A DNA stretch of 64,000 nt from Niebla homalea. Lineage: Eukaryota > Ascomycota > Lecanoromycetes > Lecanorales > Ramalinaceae. A program made the position numbers and the translations under genes. Below the pieces are notes generated by a model that saw nothing but the letters and a program-made list of their open reading frames with translations, was not told the DNA's origin and ran no database searches. How positions within the stretch are numbered: position 1 is the first letter of the stretch; each line of letters opens with the position of its first letter. The stretch is taken from contig JAHGAU010000013.1 in assembly GCA_019925105.1 (NCBI GenBank), forward strand, positions 1 through 64,000. The letters are read 5' to 3'. Shown piece after piece: positions 1 to 12,720 of this stretch.

Positions 1-2390
1 GTTATTTAAGAAAAGCGTATAGGGATAAATAAGAGTAAAAAACGGTAAATTAAAATCCTTATAGTATACGGAGGATTATCTTTTACTGATTAATTTATAC
101 TAATTATATAGCTTTTTATAAATAGTATTTTAAGTAATAGTTTTATTTTTATTACGCGTAAAGTATTTAAAGGCTCTCCTTAAAACTTTAAGAAAGCTTT
201 CCGTTAACTAAAATAAAGGATCCTTTTATAAAAGCTCCACTGGATTAATGAGATTTAACGTAATAGTTAACGTTTCTTTTTATAGGGACGTAATTTATAG
301 GTCGGATAACCTATTTATTATATTTAAAGTTAAGATAACGGGTAAAATAACTTAATAATCGGATTATATAAATTATTAAGTTAAAAATAAAATAATCCTT
401 TCTTTCTTATTTCGGTAGCGGTTAACTATAAGTTTAATAAGATTAATATATACTTTTTTAATATAATAGATTTCCTATATATAATTATTTTCCTTTAAAA
501 TAAAGGCTAATTTCGATCGTTATTAAAGGGTAATTTATATATTAAAATAACCAATAATAAATTGCGCCAGAAGTTCCGGGACTTAAAGTTAATAACTTAT
601 ATAATTCTATTAACGTAAAGGCAAATATATAAAAATACCTATAAGGATAATTTATATTATATAATAATTAATCGTAAGCCGGGAGTTAATATTAACGTAA
701 AGTTATTTTTATTAAATCGTATTAAAAATTTTAACGTAAAATAGTATTTTTCCCTTCCGTTCGGAAGTTAATATTATAATATATTTATTATTAATAGCTT
801 TAAATAACGAGTAACTATTATACTTAAATAATATAAAGGGCAAGTTAGGAATAAGTTAAATTTATAAGGTAAAAAAAAGGATAAAGTCTTTTCCGGATTT
901 AAAATAAATAATTTTATATTTATAATAGGAGCATTAAGCTGAAATATAAGGTAGGAAATTTATAAATATATTTATTAATTTAAGGTTTTATTTAATCTTT
1001 AATTTAAATAGGATAATATAAGCTGGATAATAGTTATTATATAACCTATAATTAAAAGGTTATATTAAGAGAGGAAACTAAACCTGGAGGTTTTAAATAT
1101 AGTTCTGAATAATTTATTAAAATAGAAGTTATATTAATTATATAAAACGGTTAAGAAAAAGAGAAATCGGTTTAAGCAATTAATAAGTTATAATAATTTT
1201 ATTTAATTAATAAATAAATAATTAAATAATTAATACCCGAGAATAATAGCTATTACCGTTAATCCCTGCTATAAAACTAATTATAACGCCGTTTAATAAT
1301 TATTAAGAAAGTTTCTTAATCGTTTATTTAATAAATTAAGTTAAAAAATTTAAGATTAAATAAATAATTAATATTAATTCTTTAATTTTATCGTTAATCG
1401 GAATAAATAAAAATATATTTAATAATAAACATTTTATAATTAAGAAGGTAATATAAGCATATAAAGTAAATAGGGATAATATATAAAAATAACGACGTTC
1501 TAATATTTCCTATATAATTAAGATTATAAATTAATATTAATTTATATTTAACGTTCTTTTATTCAGATTTTATAATAACGGACGTTATATTTTCCTTTTT
1601 AATATAAATCTTATTATTATTACTTAAAATATTAATCGTATATTTATTATAAAGTTTATTATTTAATATTAACTTTAATATTTCAGACGATATTATTAAG
1701 AACGTACTTAAATAAAATATTTATTTTCTTAGTAATTATAAAGTCTATATTATATTATATATATTTAATATTTATTATTATATTTTTATAAGAAAAACGT
1801 ATTCTTTTATTATTATATAACTTTATACGTATCCGGGATATTTATATTATATAAAGTAAGTTTAAGAAAAACTTAATATTTAAATTAAGTATAACGCCGT
1901 TTATTAATTCTTTATTAACTTAATAATAAAATATTTAATTCTTATTCTTAATAAAATAAATTAAAGATAAAAACGTTAAATCTTATAAATATAAATCGTA
2001 TAAAATAACTTTTTTCCCGGAAATATAATATTTAAAATAGGTTAAATTAGATAATACTCTTAATATATATATTTATAGTTACGTTTTTTAATATAAAGAA
2101 AAGATACTTTAAATTATATTTAAGCGGAATTAAAATATACGTTATTAATTTATTATAATTATAATTCTTTATAAGTAAACCTTTCTCCTTTAATAGATTT
2201 TAATTTTAAATAAAATAATAATAAAATAACCGGTCCTTATAATAGTTATTAAAGTAACGTTTAATACCTTATTATTTATATTTATAACATTATAGTTATT
2301 CGATTTTTTACTTAAGTTTTAGTTAGGATTTATTATAAATAGCATAAAACTTTCTAATACTCTTAAAGCGTTTAATTAAGTCTTTTAAGT
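1..2390. other. degenerate sequence, nothing recognised
   Basis: This is RIP-mutated DNA with no intact frame, RNA gene or retroelement motif I can name. I see no reverse-complement partner elsewhere in the window. If the palindrome continues, its partner lies beyond 64,000. Confidence 0.6.
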
Positions 2391-3180
2391 TAATACTTAT
2401 TGTTACCTTTTCTTATAATCTTATATTACCGATTAATCTTACTTTTGGGTTATTACCTTTTATTACCTTTCTCTTATATATTAACCTTTTTTAGTGCGTT
2501 AATTAAATCTTTTAAAGTAATATTTTTATTACCTTTCTTTATTATTAACTTTATTGTTATTTATTATTACCTTTTTCTGCTTTTATATTAATATTAACTT
2601 AACTTATTTCCTTCCTTATATTGTTAATATTATCCGTTATATTTTTATTCTGCTTTTTATCCTTACTTTTATTATTATATATTTTATTTATTAACTTTTT
2701 TATAAGTTAATAATAATTAATATTATTAAGTAAATACTTATAGATTACTTTATTAATTAATACGTTAATAACCCCGTATAATATTATTAACCTTTTAATC
2801 AATTATAGCTATAATCCTTAATATTTCAATAAGCGTTTATAATATTAATAAAGGAAACTTTATAAATAGATTTTTCTTACTTAACCTATTTATTATCCGT
2901 ACCTCCTTTCTATCTCCCTTATATTAATATCCCCTTTTTCCTTTTCCTTTAGTTTAATATCTTTAAATAATACTTTAAATATTAATCCTATTAACGTTAC
3001 TTCCTTTATTATGCTTAATTTACTTTATACTTTTAAACCGTCACCGTTTTTATTAATATCCATTTCCTTTTCCAAAAAGGTTTTTTTACCCTTAATTAAT
3101 CCATTTCCTTTTTCCTTTATTTCCGCCGTTTTATTATTATAGGTTTTAACGTCCTTAGCGGGTTATTTAACTTCTTTAAA
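2391..3180 (-). pseudogene. possible minus-strand coding relic, unrecognised
   Basis: The + strand is strongly pyrimidine-rich here. Read on the minus strand, it gives a Lys/Gln/Arg-rich frame broken mainly by TAA/TAG, for example KRFKSIRKFYAIYNKS near 2,300-2,400 and a Lys-rich stretch near 2,900-3,130. The open hydrophobic + frame at 2,400-2,591 is the shadow of this composition. No domain is recognised. It could equally be low-complexity noncoding sequence. Confidence 0.25.
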
Positions 3181-3720
3181 AAGGATTAAGTTATAGACGT
3201 CGGCCCGTTTTATAAGTAAAAACGGCGTAATTACTTTTTCACTATAAAGTTAGGCGGTTAAGCCTTAATAAAGCGGGAATATAATATAAACAGCGAGGAG
3301 ACGGTATTATTTATATGGTTATTATAGGGGTACGTTGACGGCGAAATTAAATAAACGGAAAAAAAGTTAAAGTGAATAACTTATAATAAAGGATTAAATA
3401 ATAGGAATATAGGCGCCGGAAAAAATAAAGAAAAATAATAATAATAATAATAATAATAAAGGAAAAAAAAGGGTAAAGGAAAGGCAAAGTAAATAGAAGA
3501 AAAAGGGAGTAATAATAAGCGATAAAAAAATATAAAAAAAGGAGAATATAAGAGTATAGATAGTGGTTTTTATTTAAGTTATAAAGGGGGCGGTTATTAT
3601 ATATTATCCTTTTCTTTTTAGGAAGAAATTTATTAAGGGAGAAAAAAGGGGGGGGAAGGCGGGGTTACGGTAAAAAGACGGGGTGGTTATAATTATTATC
3701 GATTATAATATTTTAGAAAA
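3181..3720 (+). pseudogene. low-complexity Lys/Glu/Gln-rich relic
   Basis: One + frame can be followed for about 540 bases if TAA/TAG are taken as RIP-mutated Gln or Trp codons. It reads through acidic and basic patches (INSEETV, AGKNKEK). A run of TAA triplets near 3,437-3,460, read as former Gln codons, would be a polyglutamine tract, and Lys/Gly/Glu-rich sequence follows. The block is unusually purine-rich on the + strand, and a G-rich stretch (about 3,630-3,685) has resisted RIP. I recognise no family. It resembles a disordered tail of a larger protein, but a non-coding purine tract is possible. Confidence 0.3.
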
Positions 3721-6370
3721 CCTTATATCTATAACCGTTATTTTAAGGTAATTATAAGTTACGTAAATTTTTTTACCCGTAATAAGCGGAGGATTCCGTT
3801 TTTTATATAATAATTATAATAATATAATTAAGAACTATTACTTTTAGATTTATTAATAATTAATTTTATTTATTATAAATTAAGGAAAAAATAAGAGTTA
3901 TCTTCCGATAGGCGATAATAAGTTATTATATTTCTAAATATCCTTAAGATACCCTTTTTATAATTTAACCGTTTTTTATTTATAAATCGTTATCTTACCG
4001 TTAAGTATCCTCCTTTACCCGTTATTTCTTCGCCTTAAAATATAAGGTTAACTATAACGGATATATAGCCTTATTATTATTAATTAATAAAAATATTATT
4101 TAATTTAAAAATAAGATATTATTAATTTAAATATAGTTATTTAATGAATTATTAATATTATATAATATTAAAAGCTAAGGTAAATATATAAAGATAATAT
4201 TATTAAAAGCAAAACTATTATATAAAAGGTTATAAACCTTAAAAATGCTCTAGATTATATTAACTATAGGATATTTATAGTATATTACCGTTATTTAATC
4301 CTAAAAATACCCGTTGAAATTATAAGAATTAAGTTAAGCGGTTTTTAAATTATAAAAGAAGGATTAATTAAAATTAAAATAATAATAATAATAAGTAAGA
4401 ATTTAAGTAATACGCTTAAGGTATAAAATAATTTTATGAAAAGTATTGCCTTATTATACTTTAATATAAATATAGTATTATAAAAACTTAAAAATAATAA
4501 TATTATTTTTAAAAATAAATAATATATAGCGGGAAATTATTTAACTTTAGATTTTATCTTAATTATATAGTAATTTTTTATTTATATAATAAATATATTA
4601 TCTTTAATATTTTACTTAATAAAACCAGAGTTACTTTAATACCGTAATTTATTAATCGTATAATTAATTTATAATATATAAATAAGCGAGGAATAGAATA
4701 ATTAATAAAGTGCGGAACCTTAAAGCCTTTTATTTTTAATATAATCTTAAAAAGACCTTATTTACGGAAAATTATAGTTTTTTCCCTCTTTTTATTAACG
4801 TTAATTATATAATAAATATTACAGTATAAATACGTACGGTTTAAAATATAAAATACTTATAGTAATAACTTTTATAATATCTTATTTAATAATATATTTT
4901 AACGTAATAACTTTAATTATTACCAGTATAATAATAATATTATTCTTAATAAAAATCCGATAAGTTTAAGGCGGAGTTAAAAAGTAAAAATAGAAAATTA
5001 TATTAAATCTAATAATACCCCTATTTATTATATATATAAAATACGTCGGACTAATATAACCTATATTACCTTTATCTTTATCCAATAATATCGTAATGAA
5101 ATAATAATAATTAAGTCAATATATATCGCGGACGTTAAGTAAGCTTAAAGACGCGTTTTATATATATTAAACCGTGGTATATACTTTAAAGTTTTAAGTG
5201 GGTTATGCTCTTAAATAATAAAAATATTAATAAAAATAAATCTTCTTTTTTTATGTTAATATATTAATAACGTTATATATTATATAAAAGGTATACGCTG
5301 GTTAAAATATATTTATTAAATTATATATAAAATAAAGGTTTTTCCTTTATAAAGTATAAGTTTAACGTAAACTTTAAAGTAATAATAAATAAAGGTTTAA
5401 TATAACCCTTTATTATTAAAGGTATTATTAAGATATTTAAAATAAACGCTTAATTAATATTATACATATATTTTCTTAAGAAGCATTAGAATACCCTTAA
5501 TTAATCTTAAATATGTTAATAAGTAAAATTATTATATTATTAAAGACCTTAAAAACCTATAACCCTTTTACTTCTTTATATATTATATATCTTCCCGTTA
5601 CTTTTAATAACTCTTTTAAAATAATTTATATTTAAATATTTAACTTAATAATTTATTTAATTTTTATATTAAAGACGTATATATCCGTAATAATTAAATT
5701 ATTTTTATTAATAAAAAATTTAATACCTTAAATAACTTTTTTAACCGCTTTTATAATAATTAGATAATTAATAGTTACCGTAAAAGTTTACTATATAAAG
5801 GATAACCGTTCTTAAAAACCATAAGAGGAAGAAAGTTTATTAATTATTTAATTATATCCTATTTTAATAATAAAACGTACTTTTTTTCAGGATTTTTAAG
5901 GTATTTATTCCTATATTAACTTAATAAGAATTATATCGATATCCTTATAATAATTTTTTTTTAAGGAATAAATATTTTAATAAATCCGTATATAAAATAA
6001 ATATTCGGATATTAAGAAAAATATCGTAAATATATAGCCGGGCGTTATAATACTTACGTATATAATTAATAATATCGGTATCGCTTATTAATATATAGTA
6101 AAAGTTTTAATTATTTTTAATTTAAAATAAAATAAAATCGTTTAAACTATTAATAAAAGGAATATTTAAAAGTAAATCCGGATAAGTTTATTAAATAATC
6201 TCGGGAATTAATTTTAATTTTAATTTTAATTTTTATTTTATAGTTAACTTTATATAATAATAAAAAACGGAAACTAAAAATATAACGAAAAGAATATATT
6301 GTTTAATGCCTTAAAATATATTTAAGAATATATTAAAGTTTCAAAAAAAAAAGGGTAAATAGAAGGTAAA
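3721..6370. other. degenerate sequence, nothing recognised
   Basis: RIP-mutated, with no motif, hairpin or terminal repeat I can support. Short less-mutated spots, for example near 5,085-5,150 and 5,170-5,215, do not resolve into a gene. Confidence 0.6.
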
Positions 6371-6470
6371 AGACTGGTATATAATAATAAAACCTAAATG
6401 GAATTAAAAAGGGGGTTTATAAAAAGGGTCCCTAGTAAAACCCCTTCTGTTCCGGTTTTGGTTAAAGTAA
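6371..6470. other. low-RIP island
   Basis: About 100 bases keep TG dinucleotides and G/C runs (a run of five Gs followed later by CCCC, and TTCCGGTTTTGG) unlike the flanks. In this window such islands otherwise mark LTRs and conserved ends of elements. I find no second copy or TG...CA boundary that would prove an LTR. Confidence 0.4.
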
Positions 6471-7400
6471 GTAAGTACTTAAGAATAGTTATTAAGATTT
6501 AATTAAGCGGATTTAGGTTTATATAATAGTAAATTAAGACCGTTAAAGATATAAATATTTATTAATAAAAATTCTATAAAAACGGTAAAAAGGCAATAAT
6601 AATTATAAATAAACGGATTTAATTAACTTAAAATATAATATTAATTTAATTTATTTTTAATTAATTATTAAGTTATTCCTTTATATTTAACCTTTAAAGG
6701 TTCTAATATTTATTAAATATAATTCTCTTGCGGGCGGAAATTTAGATATATTAGCTTTATATCTTTATTTATATACGTAAATATGATCTTTTAAACTTAA
6801 TTTTATATTTATAAATCGGTTAAAGTTATATTAAATTAAATATAACTTAAAATTTTTAAATAAGAACTTATTAAATATTAATAAAAAGCTATATTTATTA
6901 TTTATTTTAATATGGATAATTATATTTAATTAAGGCTTACCGTAAAGCTTATAAATTAAATTATAATTATTATATTGCTTTTTATTACCGTAAAAACCCT
7001 CTTTATTTAAGAAATTACGTAATACATATATATAAACGTAAAAAATCTATTAAACGTTAATAATATAAAGTTATATTATATTACGAAAATTATTTATATA
7101 ATTACTTTTATTATGGTTAAGAAGCTTTATTATTTAGCTTTATATTTAATCCTGGTTATTTATATCTATTAATCGGTATATTAATATTACTTAAAAAATA
7201 TATACCTTTTTTATTAAATTATTATATAAGGAATATACTCCGTATACGTAAACAATAATATTTAAAGTTTATTAATACGCTCTTAAAATAAAGTATCTAC
7301 GTAATAATATTAATATTAAAAGTAAATATAAGTATATTCTTATAGTTTATTATCTTAATATTATTATTATAAAGACCGTTAATTTAAGTTTATAAAGGTT
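6471..7400. other. degenerate sequence, nothing recognised
   Basis: RIP-mutated sequence leading into the + strand relic that follows. The same + frame may begin within it (LLYCFLLP near 6,970-6,995), but I cannot place a start. Confidence 0.45.
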
Positions 7401-8990
7401 TAAACGCTATAAAACGGAATAACTTTTAATTAAAGCCGGAACGTAATTTAATTAAAAAATAAATATTAAAGTATTAATTATTAATATTATAATTTTATTA
7501 CGTTATTATAAATAAATATATTTAGAAAAGGATTAAAAATTAAAACTTAATATCCAGAGATATACGTATTAATTAAGTTTAATAATTTAAAAACGATTAA
7601 CTTTTATTCTAATCTATATTATATTACGGATCTAAAATATTTCTATAATTATATATAATTAATATTATATAAAGTTACAGAAAATAATTATTAATAAACG
7701 GAAAATTATAATCGTTATTAAAATAATTAAAATAACGGTAAAACTTAATCGTAACGCGTAAAGGTTATACTTAAAATAACGTTATAATATAAAAATAATA
7801 AAAATCATTAATATAATATATAGCTTACAATAAAGCTTAAATAATAACGCCCGGACTATAAATAATAATAAAAGAACTAAGAAGGTTAACGTAACCTAAA
7901 ATAAATAAGTAAAGTTATATTATTATAATTAAAATACGACTTATTAAAAACTTATAAAATTAATATTAATTTTATAACGTAAGCTTATTAAAAGTAAGAA
8001 AGAAGCTTATATAAATAACGCCTTATAAAATAGCTATTACTTCTATAAAATAATATAATTTAATATATATATATAAAGAAAGTCTTAATAAACTTATTAT
8101 AAAGTTAAAGCGATTAATAAAGAATAATAAAGCAAAATTAAATACGGTAAAAGTATTTACTTAAGTATTAACTTACTCCGTATTTTTTATTTTAATTATA
8201 TTATAAACCGTTATTACGATCCAGTATATCGTAATAAAAGATATACGTTAATAAATTAAGGGATTTAAAAAACGTTTATATTTAATAAAAACCGGATAAA
8301 TAAAATACTTAAAAAAGTAAAATAATATATAATCTTATAATTAAGAAGAAACATATAAAAAGAAATAATAAGTTAAAAAAATGAAAAAAATATTATTAAT
8401 AATAATACTATAAATTTAAGTAGGATCCATTTACGTAAATAATATTATTATTATAAAGCTATAAAGGAAACAGGGTTATTTTATTACTTATAAGATAGAT
8501 TAACGCGTATGGTTAATTAATAAATAAAGGTTATTTATTTTTACTTTAAAGTAATAAGTTTACCGCTTTATTTAATAAGTAAAACGCCCGTTATTAATAA
8601 AGCTACTTTAATATAAGAACCCAAGTTAAAGTTAATAAGACCTTTATATTATAATATTTTAACTATAAAACTTAATTCTTATTAAATATAAAAAAAAACG
8701 TTTTTATAAATAACGTAAACTTTTACTTAAGAAAACGGAAAAAATATAAACGGATAATATATTAATATATATAATTATATAAAGGAAGAACACGTATTAT
8801 ATTTTAAATATTAAAGAAAAGAATATATAAATTTTAATAGTCTCTTATAAAATAAATTATAATTCTAAATATTATAATTATAATAATTAATACCTTTAAC
8901 TTTTACCTTTTTTTTAAGGAATATGATGGAAGCCCCGGCTCTTAAGATTATAGGCATCGGATACTTTATATACTTTATATTGGGTTAAAT
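7401..8990 (+). pseudogene. long degraded frame, product unrecognised
   Basis: A + frame runs about 1.6 kb, with nearly all interruptions being TAA/TAG of the RIP type. Readable pieces include YNIKIIKIINIIYSL (near 7,780-7,820), YYDPVYRNKRYT (near 8,220) and FFLRNMMEAPALKIIGIGYF (near 8,910-8,970). The last piece lies in a patch that keeps TG and CC dinucleotides, so it was less mutated. The composition is Lys/Asn/Ile-rich as expected after RIP. There is no reverse transcriptase, integrase or transposase signature I would stand by. Its partner, if any, is beyond the right edge of the window. Confidence 0.3.
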
Positions 8991-10270
8991 AAAGTTATTA
9001 TACCGTTAATTTTATAAAACGTTATAATTATTATAATAGAAATAAGCCGGTTATAATAAACCCTTTTATAATATTATAATATTTTTAATCCTTTTTAAGA
9101 TTTACTTATAAAATACGAAAAGTTATCTTAAATAAATTATTTTAATTAATAAAAAAATATTAAAGGAAATACTTAATTTATTTTTATATATACGGAAATA
9201 ATACTTTTATCCCGACGCCGTATATATTAAAACCTTAACGGGAATAAATAAGCATTTAAAATAAATAATCTTAAAAAAAGAAAAAAAATAATTAATATAT
9301 AATTAAAAAAAAAGAATATTTAAATCCTATAATTAAATAGGGTAAGAAAGTAATTAAGAATAATAAGTAAATAAAAAAAATAAATAATAAAAGAAGATAA
9401 ATAGTTATTTATTATAAATAAATATACGGAAAGATTAGATATTTATCGTATATACTTAAAGAATTTAAGTAATTATATATATTAAGTAATTAATAACTTT
9501 AAATAATTATATATATTAAGTAATTAAGCTTAATAAGTAGTTTAAGTATATAAGTAAATATAATAAACGTAGCCTTATAAATTATTAAGAAACTTTAATA
9601 TAAATAAATAAAGGGTAAACGGTTAAAATTAAATAGGTTTTATATTTAATTAATTTCTATATTTTAAAAAGGTTTTTATTCTTAATTTTATTAAGAAGAA
9701 TTCCTTAATATCATTCTTACCTCTTTTCGGCCCGTACGATTTTCTCGGATAGGTTTTTCAGGGTATTTTATATTATAATAAACGTTAATTAAATTTCTTT
9801 ATAAAATTCTATTATTACGTTTTTAAACTATTTATAGTATATAATCTTTTTACGAAAATAGCCGTTTTCTTATATTAAATTATATTTCTAAATTATAAGT
9901 AAATACAAATAACTTTTAATTACGCGGAATTAATTAAGTAGAAATTTTATACGTAATATTATTCCCTTAATTTAAATTATTTAATAGTTTAATTAACTTA
10001 TTTTACTTAGCTTATATTAACGGGAAAAGGAATCCATAATATTAAGGATAATAATAAGGGTAAAGATAATAATAATAATAATATTATTAAGGATAATAAT
10101 AATAATAATATTAATATATCTTCTATAATAAAAGATAGGAATTAAAATCTTATATAGAGAAGCCGGTTAAGGCCCTTTAGGGTATTTTTATATATTAAGA
10201 CCCCCTATTATATTTAGATTTTCCGATTAATATAACGTTTAATTAAAGCTTTAAGAAAATAAAAGTCTTT
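8991..10270. other. degenerate sequence, nothing recognised
   Basis: RIP-mutated, with some AAT-rich simple sequence near 10,070-10,110. A less-mutated spot at about 9,725-9,765 contains CGGCCCGTACG. No gene is recognised. This is the last stretch before the left arm can be matched to the right edge of the window. Confidence 0.55.
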
Positions 10271-12720
10271 AAAAAAGAATTATTAATTAAATAATAAATA
10301 TATTAATAATAAAATATTTATTAATAAAAAGCATATAATTAAGTTCCTTAATAACTTTAATAATTAAATTATAAATAAAAAATTAATTATTAATAATACC
10401 TTAAAAAGCTTATAATTATCCGCCTTAAAGATCTTTAAAATCCCGTAATATAATAAAGGTATAAATTATATACTCCTTATAAATCCTTAATCGTAATAAT
10501 TTTTATTAATTTTACGTTATTAAAGCTTCCGATTAAGCCTTTTTAAAGGTAATCGGCCATATATAAGCGGTCCGTTACTTAAAGAGGGTAATCCGTGGTA
10601 AAATTATAAGGTTATTTTTATAAAAAATTACCTAAGATAGATTATAATTACTTACCGGCGGAAGTCTTATTAATAGATTTTTACGATTTAAATTTAATTT
10701 TTTTTTAACGGTTTTAATATAATTTAAATCCGGAAGTACTTATATTTTAATATCGTATTATTATATTAATTTTATTTATAGAATAAAATACTTTATTTTA
10801 TTACCGATTTTATATAAATATCCTTAACGGAAATTCTAATTAACCCGGTTTTAATTTTTAAGTTATAATAAATAGTAATAATATATTAAGGAGTAAACTT
10901 TATTAAAGGCCTTTTTAATTTTATAATTGATATTAAATAATTATAGGTACTTAATAATATAAAGTTTTATTACGAAAAGCTTAAGATTATTTACGGGAGT
11001 ATTAACGCGGATAATATAATAATATTAATTAAAAAAAAGATTAAACTTTATAAGCTTCTTATTAATTAAATTAACGTTTATTAATTATTAATAAACGGAG
11101 ATCGGCTTAACTTTCGCCTAAGGAAAGCCGGTAAAAATTAATAAATAAAAAGATTATTATACCCTTAATCCTTTAATAAACCAAATTATAAAACCTAATA
11201 TAAGCTTAAAGAAACCCCAAAGTTCTATATTAAAGTTACCGGAGAAGTAAAACGATATATTATTAAAAACTTTTTTAAGAAAAATAGTTATAATAAGGGT
11301 AAAAGAATTAAAAAAAATATAATAATTAATAATAAATACGGTCTTAATATAACTTATATTATTAAGATATATTTTTAAATAAAAATCCAGGACCGTACTT
11401 TTTTAAACCTTTAATACTATTAATAATAAGAATAACGTAATATAAATAAAACTTTCTTTTTAAGGGGGAAATCTTAAAGTAAAAATGGCCTTTTATTATT
11501 TTTAATAAATTAAATAAAGTCCGTATATAAGCGTAAATAAATTTAAAGATACAGTAATACCGTATTATAGACGTTTTATTAATATTACGGATAAATTGCC
11601 TTTTCCGTTAAATACCTAATAAAATACTTACGGTAAAAGGCATATTTATATAACGTTATTATATTCCGCTTTTAATTTAAGTATATTAAATATATTTAAG
11701 GATTTCCGTCTTATATATTAAGAAAAGATTGGGATTAATAATATTTTCCGGTAAATAATATTACCTTAATAAGATTATAAAGGTCTTTTTTATTAAAATG
11801 TTCTATTAATTATAAATTATAAGGTTTATAAATTATATAACGGATAAGTAAGGAATATATATAAACTTATAATTATTAAATAAGATCTTCTAGGATAATA
11901 ATAAAGTAAGGAATTTACGCGTTAAAATTATTATCGTATTAATTATAAGTGGATTTCATAATTTTATTTTAATTAATAACCTTTAATCCTTATTCTTAAT
12001 AAAGACTTATTCTTAATTATAATATAATAAGAAGCTTTTAAAGGTATATAGAAATGCGGCCGAACGCGGATAAACTTTATAGGATTAAGATTAATAATTA
12101 TTTTTACGTTTAAGTTAATAAGTATTTATAATATATAAAGCGTTAATTTTATTTATTAAGTAATTATTATTATATTTTAAAGGGTATCGTTATCGGTACT
12201 TATTAATATTAAATTTTTATATATCTATAAAGTTAAATACGATAAACGTAATTATATTACTTAAAAATAAATTATAAATAAGAAAAAAACGAAGAAAGAA
12301 AAAAAGCGATATCGCCCTTTTAAATTATTAAGATTAAGGGGTTATATAGTTTAATAATTAAGTAAGTATTATAATAATTAACTATATTTATTATTTAATT
12401 ATTCTGCTATTAACTTAAGTTAAATAATAATAAAATAAATTAATATATTAATAAATAAATAGTTAACGTAATTAATACTTACGGTAAATTAATACCTATA
12501 TAAGTAAGCTTATTATATAGCTTCTTATTAAAGCGTGCCTTTTACGTTTACGAAGTTCTTAATAACGGCCCCTTTTTATTTTTATATTAAATTAAAACCC
12601 TAATCCGGTACTTATATACTTAATATTTAAGCCAGGCTAACCCTTAATTATTATCGGAATAATTTAAGGAAATAAAGTAATTAAGAGAACTTAATATAAA
12701 AGGGATTATTAAAGGTATAA
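10271..12720. other. outer left arm, degraded, unrecognised
   Basis: This stretch pairs without a net indel with 61,540-64,000. It has small G/C-rich conserved patches, for example CGGCCGAACGCGGAT (12,058-12,072, partner ATCCGCGTCCGGCCG at 62,208-62,222). The best-preserved reading is a + frame near 12,530-12,720. No domain is recognised. Confidence 0.5.

Noticed and set aside
2400..2591. Open + frame of 63 codons, very hydrophobic
   Set aside because: Composition artefact of a T-rich strand; no ribosome-related or splice context, no homology, and the minus strand gives a more protein-like reading.
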